A stretch of DNA of 64,000 nucleotides, from positions 62,001 to 126,000 of the forward strand of contig JBDTMZ010000107.1 of NCBI GenBank assembly GCA_039934035.1. The letters run 5' to 3'. The DNA is from Solibacter sp039934035. GTDB taxonomy: Bacteria; Acidobacteriota; Terriglobia; Bryobacterales; Bryobacteraceae. The notes under the pieces are model-generated. The model had not been told where the DNA came from. It was given only the letters and a program-made list of their open reading frames with translations, and did no database searches. The translations under genes were made by a program, and so were the position numbers. Positions 35,855 to 43,245 of this stretch are shown in pieces. The stretch's first letter is position 1, and each line of letters begins with the position of its first letter.

Positions 35855-37297
35855 ATGGAAAATCAGGTGTTCGTGATTGCAGCACTGATGATTTTGGTGC
35901 TGATGTTTCTGATGATGATGTTCGCCAGGCTGTTCCGCAAGGCGGGGCCGCACGAGGCCATCATCGTGTACGGGTTCCGCGGCACGCGTGTGGTGAAAGG
36001 GCGCGGCACGGTGATTTTCCCGATGGTGGAAAGCGCGCGCGGCCTGTCGCTGGAACTGATGAGTTTCGACGTGGCGCCGAAGCAGGATCTTTACACCAGG
36101 CAGGGTGTCGCGGTCACCGTGGAAGCGGTGGCGCAGATCAAAGTAAAGAGCGATCCGGAGTCGATACTGACGGCCGCGGAGCAGTTTCTGACCAAGTCGC
36201 CCGAGGAGCGAGAAGGCCTGATCCGTCTGGTGATGGAAGGCCATTTGCGCGGAATCATCGGGCAGTTGACGGTGGAAGAGATTGTGAAGCAGCCTGAAAT
36301 GGTGGGCGAGCGCATGCGCGGCACCTGTGCCGACGACATGAACAAGATGGGACTGGAAGTGATTTCGTTCACCATCAAGGAAGTCCGCGACAAGAACGAG
36401 TACATCACCAATATGGGCCGGCCGGACGTGGCGCGCATCAAGCGCGACGCCGATGTGGCCGCCGCGGAAGCGGAGCGCGATACGGCGATCAAACGCGCGG
36501 AAGCATCGCGTGAATCCGCCATTGCCAAGACCAATGCCGATCAGGCGCGGGTGCTGGCGGAGACCTTGTCGCAGGCCAAGCAGGCGGAGGCGCAGCGCGA
36601 TCTGGAAGTGAAGAAGGCCGAGTATCTCGAGATGGTCAAGAAGCAGCAGGCGCAGGCCGACAAGACCTACGAGATCCAGACCAACATCATGCAGCAGCGG
36701 GTGCGCGCCGAGGAAGTCACCATTCACCAGGTGGAAAAGGAGCACGAAGTTCTGGTGCAGCAGGCGGAAATCAAACGCCGCGAAGCCGAGTTGACCGCTA
36801 CCGTGTTGAAGGCAGCGGAGTACGAGCGGCGGCGCATCGAAACCCTTGCCGAAGCCGAAAAGAATCGCATGATCATGGAAGCCGACGGCCGCGCGGCGAG
36901 CATTCGCACGCAGGGCGAGGCGGAAGCCGAAATCATCTTCAAGAAGGGCGAGGCGGAAGCCAAGGCAATGAACGTGAAGGCAGAGGCCTATCAGGAATTC
37001 AACCAGGCGGCCATTCTCGACAAACTGATCACCGGTCTGCCGGAAGTGGTGAGGGCGCTGGCCGCACCGCTGTCCAATATCGACAAGATCACGATTGTGT
37101 CCACGGGGAATGGATCTTCGGCGGGCATACACAAGATTACGGGCGACATCACGGAAATGGCGGCGCAGGTCCCCGCGCTGTTCGAAACCCTCTCCGGCAT
37201 GCCGCTGAGCGAGTTCTTTGGCAAGGTGCGCACGATCGGCGACAAGACTCCCAGACCGGAGTCCAAAGGCGCAGGCGCAGGCGGCGGGACGCAGTAA
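35855..37297 (+). CDS. flotillin-like SPFH/band-7 membrane scaffold protein
   Basis: 480 residues from ATG 35855, preceded by GGAGAAGGTGGAGGG. One N-terminal span (QVFVIAALMILVLMFLMMMF), an SPFH domain at about 25-200 (AGPHEAIIVYGFRGTRVVKG-like opening, QGVAVTVEAVAQIKVKSDPE, LRGIIGQLTVEEIVKQPEMV), then the Ala/Glu-rich flotillin repeats that form a long coiled coil (AEAERDTAIKRAEASRESAI, GEAEAEIIFKKGEAEAKAMN). Flotillins cluster membrane proteins and ease membrane fluidity stress. Together with NfeD-like and PspA genes this matches the YuaF-YuaG and PspA-linked arrangement. Confidence 0.92.
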   Translation: MENQVFVIAALMILVLMFLMMMFARLFRKAGPHEAIIVYGFRGTRVVKGRGTVIFPMVESARGLSLELMSFDVAPKQDLYTRQGVAVTVEAVAQIKVKSDPESILTAAEQFLTKSPEEREGLIRLVMEGHLRGIIGQLTVEEIVKQPEMVGERMRGTCADDMNKMGLEVISFTIKEVRDKNEYITNMGRPDVARIKRDADVAAAEAERDTAIKRAEASRESAIAKTNADQARVLAETLSQAKQAEAQRDLEVKKAEYLEMVKKQQAQADKTYEIQTNIMQQRVRAEEVTIHQVEKEHEVLVQQAEIKRREAELTATVLKAAEYERRRIETLAEAEKNRMIMEADGRAASIRTQGEAEAEIIFKKGEAEAKAMNVKAEAYQEFNQAAILDKLITGLPEVVRALAAPLSNIDKITIVSTGNGSSAGIHKITGDITEMAAQVPALFETLSGMPLSEFFGKVRTIGDKTPRPESKGAGAGGGTQ

Positions 37298-37324
37298 CGG
37301 GTACTCAGGAACAGGAGCAATACA

Positions 37325-37984
37325 ATGGCACTTTTGGAACGGGTAGCGACACTGGTACGGGCCAATTTGAACGATCTCGTCGATAAGGCGGAAGATCCGG
37401 AAAAGATGATCAAGCAGGTCATTCTCGACATGCAGAATCAGCTGCTCCAGGTGAAGACGCAAGTCGCGATATCGATCGCGGACCAACATGTGCTGGAGAA
37501 GAAACGACAGGAAGCGGAAGAGAACGAGCAACAGTGGATGCACCGTGCCGGTCTCGCCGTGGACAAAAAGGACGAAGCCCTGGCGCGCGCCGCGCTGGAG
37601 CGCAGCATGAGCTACAAGGCAACGGCCGGCAGTTTCCGGCAGCAGGTGGAGGACCAGAAAGTACAGGTGGAAAACCTGAAATCGGCGTTGCTCCGCCTGC
37701 AGCAGAAGATGGCTGAGGCGGAGGCCAAAAGCGATATGCTGATTGCGCAGCACCGGCGCGCACGCGCGCTCGGCAAAGCGACCGAAGCCAGTTCCGCGAT
37801 GAGCGATGGTTCCAACGCGGCGGCCTTCGATCGAATGAAGCGCAAAGTGCGGCATCACGAAGCCACCGCGCAGGCCCATGTCGACCTGAACGGCGACGAC
37901 GTGAACGAGAAGTTCGCGGCGATGGAGAAGCGGGAAGAGATCGATCGCCTGCTCAACGAAATCAAAGCGCAACGTAACCCGTAA
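37325..37984 (+). CDS. pspA: PspA/IM30 phage-shock protein A
   Basis: 219 residues. The segment RANLNDLVDKAEDPEKMIKQ is the canonical start of PspA/Vipp1 after the amphipathic helix (MALLERVATLV). The remainder is a four-helix coiled coil with VKTQVAISIADQHVLEKKRQ and ESSAMSDGSNAAAFDRMKRK-like hinge residues. It binds stressed membrane and forms protective ESCRT-III-like assemblies. It is the better PspA of the two in this window. It starts 27 bases after the flotillin stop with AGGAACAGGAG upstream. Confidence 0.92.
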   Translation: MALLERVATLVRANLNDLVDKAEDPEKMIKQVILDMQNQLLQVKTQVAISIADQHVLEKKRQEAEENEQQWMHRAGLAVDKKDEALARAALERSMSYKATAGSFRQQVEDQKVQVENLKSALLRLQQKMAEAEAKSDMLIAQHRRARALGKATEASSAMSDGSNAAAFDRMKRKVRHHEATAQAHVDLNGDDVNEKFAAMEKREEIDRLLNEIKAQRNP

Positions 37985-38041
37985 ACCTCAACTTATAACG
38001 CGGGCGGGGTGCACCCCCGCCCTCCCTTATCCAAATCTCAT

Positions 38042-38425
38042 ATGAAACATAGATCAAAGGTCGAAGTGTGGCTGCTCGCCGCAATCCTGTATGTCGTGGG
38101 AGTTCTGGCGGCGGGAGGAAACCGTTGGATTGGCGGTCCGGTCCTGTTGGTGATGCTGCTGGCCGCATTGCCGCAGGAGTATGTGACATCCCCTGAGGCG
38201 CTGCGCGTGCAGAGGGGCTTCACACGATGGGCGATTCCCTATCAGGCGATCACGTTTGTGGGGGAAAGCTCGCTGGGTCCGGTGCTGGGAAAGCGGGTGG
38301 CGCTGCGCATCGGCGGCGGTTCGGAAATTTTGCTCTCGCCGGACGATCCCGGCGCCTTCTTTGCCGACGTGGCGGCACACGCTCCCCATCTGCGCCGTCA
38401 GGGCTGCTCGCTGGTGGCGGGGTAG
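38042..38425 (+). CDS. small membrane protein with a bacterial PH-like domain
   Basis: 127 residues from ATG 38042. Two close spans (VEVWLLAAILYVVGVLAAGG and WIGGPVLLVMLLAALPQEYV) lead to a short domain with strands SPEALRVQRGFTRWAIPYQA, SSLGPVLGKRVALRIGGGSE and a final helix. This is the YdbS/bPH-type layout, in which the domain faces the cytoplasm near the membrane. It is 57 bases after pspA and could be the last gene of the operon. Confidence 0.6.
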   Translation: MKHRSKVEVWLLAAILYVVGVLAAGGNRWIGGPVLLVMLLAALPQEYVTSPEALRVQRGFTRWAIPYQAITFVGESSLGPVLGKRVALRIGGGSEILLSPDDPGAFFADVAAHAPHLRRQGCSLVAG

Positions 38426-38463
38426 CGTATCTAGATTGACTCCTGCAAGATCGAGCGCCGGGT

Positions 38464-39342
38464 TCATCCGGCGCTCCCCCTCACCTCATCCGTGGGCTCT
38501 GCGTCCAGATACTTAATCAGGATCACCTCGTTGCCCTTCTCGTTGTAGATGAGCTCGTTCACCGAGTGACGGGTGATCAGAACGCCGAGGCCTCCAGGCC
38601 GCAGGCCTTGCTCCTCCCGGTGTGCCAGATGCTGGAACGGATCCTCCGGTGGATTCGCTATCGCAGCGTGCGGAATTTCAGCCAAAGAAAACCCTGGGCC
38701 GGGATCCCGAATGCGGCACGAGACGGCTCGCCTGGAACGAAGATACGTGATTTCGACGTACTCCTTGGGGTCGAAGTGGCCGCCGTGTTCGATCGCATTG
38801 AGCAGCATTTCACGGAATGCCATCCCCAGCTCTGATCTCTCCTGTTCCGACAGTCCCTCGCCGATTTCGTGGACGAAATGCACCAGCCGGTCCGCGGTGG
38901 TCAACTCGCAGCGGGCGAAGAGTTGGAGCCACGTGGGAGTGGCTGCCTTCAATTCAATGCCATCGTCCCAGGGCGGCGCATCCATAGCGATTTGCAGCAT
39001 GTGCTTGAGCTCGTCGAGTTCAAACGGCGCCGTGAAATAGCTGAACGCGCTTTCGCGCATGGCATCGATTACGTTGGCCGGCGCCCCCTCCCTGGCGAGG
39101 ATGATCACCCGGGTGTGCGGATGGATCCGCCGGATCCTTCGCAGCAGGTCCGCATCTTCCGCGCCGCCGGTCTTTTCGCTGGTGAGAACGATATCGAAAC
39201 GGCAGGATTGTACAGACGCGAGAGCTGCCGCGTTGCTCGGCACATGCGTTACGCTCCACTGGTCGGCCGAAAAGACACTCGATACCAGGGCGGCGATCTC
39301 CCGGTCGGCATCGACGATCAAGGCAAATCGTTGTGAATACAT
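38464..39342 (-). CDS. receiver domain fused to an RsbW-like anti-sigma histidine kinase ATPase
   Basis: 292 residues. The N-terminal receiver (about 1-125: FALIVDADREIAALVSSVFS, RVIILAREGAPANVIDAMRE) has the acidic pair, but the phospho-acceptor position reads FDIVLTSEK instead of the usual D-hydrophobic-xMP; the Lys of the K-x-P type switch is also absent, so it may be a pseudo-receiver. The C-terminal HATPase_c domain (about 150-285) holds the N box MAFREMLLNAIEHGGHFD, the G1 box RIRDPGPGFSLAEIP and the G2 box EEQGLRPGGLGVLITRHSVN. It should switch a sigma factor or anti-sigma antagonist in a general-stress pathway. Transcribed alone. Confidence 0.8.
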   Translation of the reverse strand: MYSQRFALIVDADREIAALVSSVFSADQWSVTHVPSNAAALASVQSCRFDIVLTSEKTGGAEDADLLRRIRRIHPHTRVIILAREGAPANVIDAMRESAFSYFTAPFELDELKHMLQIAMDAPPWDDGIELKAATPTWLQLFARCELTTADRLVHFVHEIGEGLSEQERSELGMAFREMLLNAIEHGGHFDPKEYVEITYLRSRRAVSCRIRDPGPGFSLAEIPHAAIANPPEDPFQHLAHREEQGLRPGGLGVLITRHSVNELIYNEKGNEVILIKYLDAEPTDEVRGSAG

Positions 39343-39861
39343 GGCAGCCTCAGCCAGGGGCGCCAGAGGCGGTGGTTCCAGCCGAGCGTCTAACTGGCAA
39401 GTCGCCGTACGCTATGAGGCGGGCGCACAGAGATACCGAACCCCGGCCCTTTCCCTGCGGTCCTGGCACCTACAACCGGATTCTCCGGATCACGGAGAGA
39501 TGTAATATCTCTTTCGCGAGACGCGGTCAGGGAGGATTTAATCTGCCAGGATAGACCGGCACGAAGTTCCCCCATGAGGAAGAGCAGCGCAGTGGCGGCG
39601 AAAAATAGAATCCGGCGAAGTGCAGTGGTAATCAACTGTCGCAGGAATCGGGCATCTCTGCGGCTGTCATCGAATAAAGTTGGATCGCTTGCGGGCGGCG
39701 GTCCAAAACCTGGACGGGTTCCATTTCATGATCCGCGTGCCACGGGAGCAATGTCCCGGAGTATCGAATAGCACGTAGTGGATCCACTCTATGTCTATGT
39801 CGTAGACTGACTCGTAGTACCGCGCACCGATTTTGATCACTGTGCGAAAGGCCGACGGACG
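39343..39861. other. 519-base intergenic region without a recognised gene
   Basis: It separates the divergent receiver/RsbW-like gene and the radical SAM gene at 39862. An open frame on the minus strand (39667-39966) runs into the radical SAM gene and has no ribosome site or recognisable composition. I see no convincing hairpin, repeat or promoter. Confidence 0.5.
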
Positions 39862-41682
39862 ATGCAAACTGCTCCAGGTAATAGCGCTGTGGTGGATCTC
39901 AATGCTCCCGCCGATGGCGGCAAGTTGATCGTTTTGACGGCCCCGCTCACCGAAACGATCGATCACGCCGGGTACTTTATCCAGATGGCGCTGGCATCCA
40001 TGCCGATACGCATGGAAGGCGTCATCAATCAGAAGTATCCCAAGTGGCGCGAAGTCGAGCGCGGTCCGGACGGGTCGGCCCGGTACATGCCTGCGGGCGT
40101 CCGACTGGTGGAGGCATCCCTCCTACGAGCATTCCCCGCGGAAGACGTGGCCTGCTGTTACCCCGACGACCTTTCCAAGTTCGTTGGCCCGCGAACGCGC
40201 GTGGTAGGCGTTTCGACACACAATCCCCTGGGAGTGACATTCGCGGCCGGCGTCTACGCTTCGGTTTTTGGTACCTCACGAGAGACAATCAACGCGCATT
40301 ACGCGAAACAGTTATTCCGTACGCTACGAGAGAATCCGTACCGCTCTTCCTTCCAGGTGATGGTGGGGGGGTCTGGCGGCTGGCAGATCTCCCAGACCGA
40401 TAGCTATAAAGAACTCGGGGTTGATTGCGTGGTGGACGGCCGCAGCGAATCGGTGGACGTGCTCGAATTGTTTCGCAAAGCGATCCGCGGCGAGTCACTG
40501 CCCCGCTTCATGGAAGTGAAGCATCCGGAATCCCGGGAGGCACTGCTTACGCCCGCGAGGCGCACCACTTTCGGTGTGGTCGAAATGACCACCGGATGCG
40601 GGAGGCGTTGCCAGTTCTGCCTGCCGGATCTCAATCCGCAGATCGATTTCCCGAAAGACAGGATCATGGAGGCCGTGCAGGCCAACGTTCGCGAGGGAAA
40701 TGGCCTGGTCTCACTCGCCACCGAAGACATGTTCATCTGGGGGCAGGTGCACACCGGCACGCCGTTCTACTTCCCCAATCGCGAAGCTTTGGTAGACCTG
40801 TACACGGATGTCGTCAATACCCCGGGTGTCAACCACCACCTGCTGAGCCACAGCACTATGGCGCCGGCGGTGGTGGACCCGAAGCTGATCGCGCAGCTAT
40901 CCACCGCGCTGCTCGATAAGAGTCCGGTCAAGCTGCCGCGAGTCAGTAGTCATCCGGAGGCGCGGATCCTCTCGCCGCTGGTTGGCCTGGAGACTGGCTC
41001 GGTTCGCATGGCAAAGCAGATCATGCCCGGCAAGTCAGCGCCGTTCCCCATCGAGGAATGGCCCAGCGTCGTCATTCAGGGCCTCACCGTTCTCAACCGC
41101 AACAACTGGTTCCCGGTGCTAACCCTGATGATCGGAAACCCGGGGGAGACCGACGCGGACTCGATGGCCACGCTCGATTTGATCTTCGAAGTGGAGCGCC
41201 GCGGCTTGTTCGCCTTCTTCGTCCCGTCGATCTTCACACCGCTGCACGACACCCGGCTGGCTACCCAGAAAGGGGTCATCGAAAGCCGCGAAATGACGGC
41301 GCTGCAGTGGCAGATCCTGCTGAAGTGCTGGAAGCTGAGCATGAACGCGGCACTGCAAAGCTGGTGGGGACCGCCGGCCTGGCGCATCGGCGCGTTTATG
41401 CTTTGGCTGACGAAGCTGCGCAAGATCAATGGGCCGGCTTTCACCTGGCCGCTACTGATGTTTACTAACACTTTGCCGGAACGGCTGATGGAGAGGATGG
41501 GCAAAATCTATCGGGGCCGGCCGTTGGCCGTGAAGAGCCGGAAAGAGCTGCTGGCAACCATCAAGCCGCAGCACTGGAAATACCTGCGCGAGGACAACGG
41601 CGACCTACCCGACGGTTGGGAAGCGCCGGCGGCAGCGACTTCGCCGCTGCGCGTGTTCCAATCCGGTGCCGGCTGCGAATAG
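39862..41682 (+). CDS. radical SAM protein, orphan, 606 residues
   Basis: The N-terminal half (to about 230) is a Rossmann-like region that resembles a B12-binding domain but lacks a clear DxHxxG motif: RVVGVSTHNPLGVTFAAGVY and FQVMVGGSGGWQISQTDSYK. The cluster motif is VEMTTGCGRRCQFCLPDLNP (CxxxCxxC), and MIGNPGETDADSMATLDLIF marks the barrel end. A C-terminal extension of about 130 residues is rich in Trp and Leu (WQILLKCWKLSMNAALQSWW, WLTKLRKINGPAFTWPLLMF), which hints at membrane or lipid contact. Such enzymes often act on lipids or hopanoids. No biosynthetic partner is next to it. Confidence 0.85.
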   Translation: MQTAPGNSAVVDLNAPADGGKLIVLTAPLTETIDHAGYFIQMALASMPIRMEGVINQKYPKWREVERGPDGSARYMPAGVRLVEASLLRAFPAEDVACCYPDDLSKFVGPRTRVVGVSTHNPLGVTFAAGVYASVFGTSRETINAHYAKQLFRTLRENPYRSSFQVMVGGSGGWQISQTDSYKELGVDCVVDGRSESVDVLELFRKAIRGESLPRFMEVKHPESREALLTPARRTTFGVVEMTTGCGRRCQFCLPDLNPQIDFPKDRIMEAVQANVREGNGLVSLATEDMFIWGQVHTGTPFYFPNREALVDLYTDVVNTPGVNHHLLSHSTMAPAVVDPKLIAQLSTALLDKSPVKLPRVSSHPEARILSPLVGLETGSVRMAKQIMPGKSAPFPIEEWPSVVIQGLTVLNRNNWFPVLTLMIGNPGETDADSMATLDLIFEVERRGLFAFFVPSIFTPLHDTRLATQKGVIESREMTALQWQILLKCWKLSMNAALQSWWGPPAWRIGAFMLWLTKLRKINGPAFTWPLLMFTNTLPERLMERMGKIYRGRPLAVKSRKELLATIKPQHWKYLREDNGDLPDGWEAPAAATSPLRVFQSGAGCE

Positions 41683-41881
41683 ACTACCCAAAAGGGCGAG
41701 TCTGTCTCAAGCCTGAATGCCGTGCGCCACGTTGACTAAAGAGTGAAGTGGGAAATCGACAAAGGGGTCCGGTTGCAGTGAACTCTCCCTGACTGCAGGT
41801 GTGGTAATGTTGGTTCGCGACGACTACGAATGATCAACTACGCCGCGAATCCAGATTATTGCTGAAAAGAAAGGAGCAGCC

Positions 41882-41995
41882 ATGGGAGACAAGGGTGGCA
41901 AGAAAGACAAGGAAAAGAACAAGCACCAGGTATTGACGAAACAGAAACAAGACGAGCAGAAGAAGCACGACAACGCCCCGGCCAAGAAGTCCTAG
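41882..41995 (+). CDS. 37-residue lysine-rich peptide
   Basis: A very short gene with a good ribosome site (AAAGGAG at about 41870-41876) before ATG 41882. The product starts MGDKGGKKDKEKNKHQVLTK and ends NAPAKKS, with 15 Lys in 37 residues and no hydrophobic segment. It is strongly basic and probably disordered, so it may bind nucleic acid or ribosomes. Similar short KKD-type proteins occur in Acidobacteriota as hypothetical genes, from memory. The surrounding 41683-41881 and 41996-42227 stretches hold no other gene. Confidence 0.7.
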   Translation: MGDKGGKKDKEKNKHQVLTKQKQDEQKKHDNAPAKKS

Positions 41996-42227
41996 CAGGA
42001 AAAGCGTAAAGCCGATTCGTGTGCGCGGCGAACCGGTCTAATGAACCGATTCGCGGCTCAAGGTTCCGTAACTGCGGGAGCATGACCGCATTCGTCTCAG
42101 GACAACTACATGGTGCGTCGGTCCTCGGTAACGGCGTAGGGGCGAGTTGGCCCGTTCGCCAGTGACCGAAGAACGCGGTCGGGGATCAGTCGCCCCTTGG
42201 CGACAAGGCATGACCGATCTGAAGTGC

Positions 42228-42842
42228 TTAACAGTCCGTCGGCCGCTTCTCAGCCGTCCTTCGCGGGCGTGGAATGAGTCGTGGAACATCCCGCTGATAC
42301 TCCCGATAGGCATCACCGAAGCGGCCAAGGAGTTCCCGCTCCTCGAGGACCAGCATCAAGTATCCAGGGGGGACGACGGCTATGAGGAGGACGTACACGC
42401 CCAGGTAATTGACAATGAGGGCGTTAGCTATCATTCCGATGCCTGCGCTCAGATACCGGGGATGACGCACCACTCCATAAATTCCCTCCCGCAGCAATCT
42501 GCCCTTTCGCTGTTGTGACAACTCCGGGATTCCTACCAGGGTGGAGATGCTCAGTTGCCTCCAGTATCGGAATTCAAGCCAAGTCATCGGGCAGGATAAG
42601 ACAAGCGCGATTCCAATCTGGCTCCAGTTCGTTCCGAAATTGACGCTCAAAAGCCGTCCACGCCCTTGGAAGAGCAGCACACCGAGCGCAGCCAACACTG
42701 GGAGCACGATGAGATAGCTTCGAATCAGCCCCCACCTCCTCCACCATCGAGCCCACCCGTGGATGATCAGCCAGTACAGCAACCCCAGGGGGACCAGGAT
42801 GAGGATCACAACACCGAGGTAATATCGAATGCGATCCATCAC
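42228..42842 (-). CDS. isoprenylcysteine carboxyl methyltransferase (ICMT/PEMT)-family membrane protein
   Basis: 204 residues with about five spans (YYLGVVILILVPLGLLYWLI, YLIVLPVLAALGVLLFQGRG, YVLLIAVVPPGYLMLVLEER). The family motifs are GIYGVVRHPRYLSAGIGM (the RHPxY/SAM-binding segment) and LEERELLGRFGDAYREYQRDVPRL-type ending, with EER and Y-x-x-Y. These enzymes methylate lipids or isoprenoid-modified groups with SAM in the membrane. Substrate unknown. The start METs at 42842 (MMDR) are adjacent, and either could be used. Confidence 0.85.
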   Translation of the reverse strand: MMDRIRYYLGVVILILVPLGLLYWLIIHGWARWWRRWGLIRSYLIVLPVLAALGVLLFQGRGRLLSVNFGTNWSQIGIALVLSCPMTWLEFRYWRQLSISTLVGIPELSQQRKGRLLREGIYGVVRHPRYLSAGIGMIANALIVNYLGVYVLLIAVVPPGYLMLVLEERELLGRFGDAYREYQRDVPRLIPRPRRTAEKRPTDC

Positions 42843-43245
42843 CTAGTCGCCAAATCGACAAAGGACACTCGTTTGTCGCTTTTTCTGTCGTTCATGTTGC
42901 CCCGAAACAGTCACCGTCAACCTATCACAAAATCGGCGGCGGCGATTCGCGTGGGTGGACCGAGGGCAGCGCATACGTCAACCCAAGAATCACTCGCCCC
43001 TTCGCGACTACAGCGGATTCACGTTGAAACTGTTTCCCCGTCGGTGCACGATAACCCGGTAGGCGGGCACGAAGACTATATCTGCTGGCCCAGATACTGA
43101 AATCCAGTATTTGCGGGAGTTTGACTTCGCTACAGAAAGTGCTTCGGCATCGCAATGATTCTCCGGCTCGCGAGTTGTTCAATCTCCGGGTAGGAGTGAT
43201 CCAACGCGTCGGTCCAAATTTGCCTTCAAGTTCAGGGCAGAGTTT
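42843..43245. other. 403-base intergenic region without a recognised gene
   Basis: It lies between the start of the ICMT-like gene and the stop of the winged-helix/TPR gene. Several short frames are open on both strands but none has a ribosome site or family-like content. The first 100 bases probably hold the ICMT promoter; no clear boxes were seen. Confidence 0.5.

Noticed and set aside
35408..37972. 854-codon open frame on the minus strand opposite the flotillin and pspA genes
   Set aside because: It mirrors the coiled-coil codons of the two real genes, has no ribosome site and spans several genes.
39667..39966. 99-codon minus-strand frame before the radical SAM gene
   Set aside because: It overlaps the radical SAM start region, lacks a ribosome site and shows no recognisable motif.
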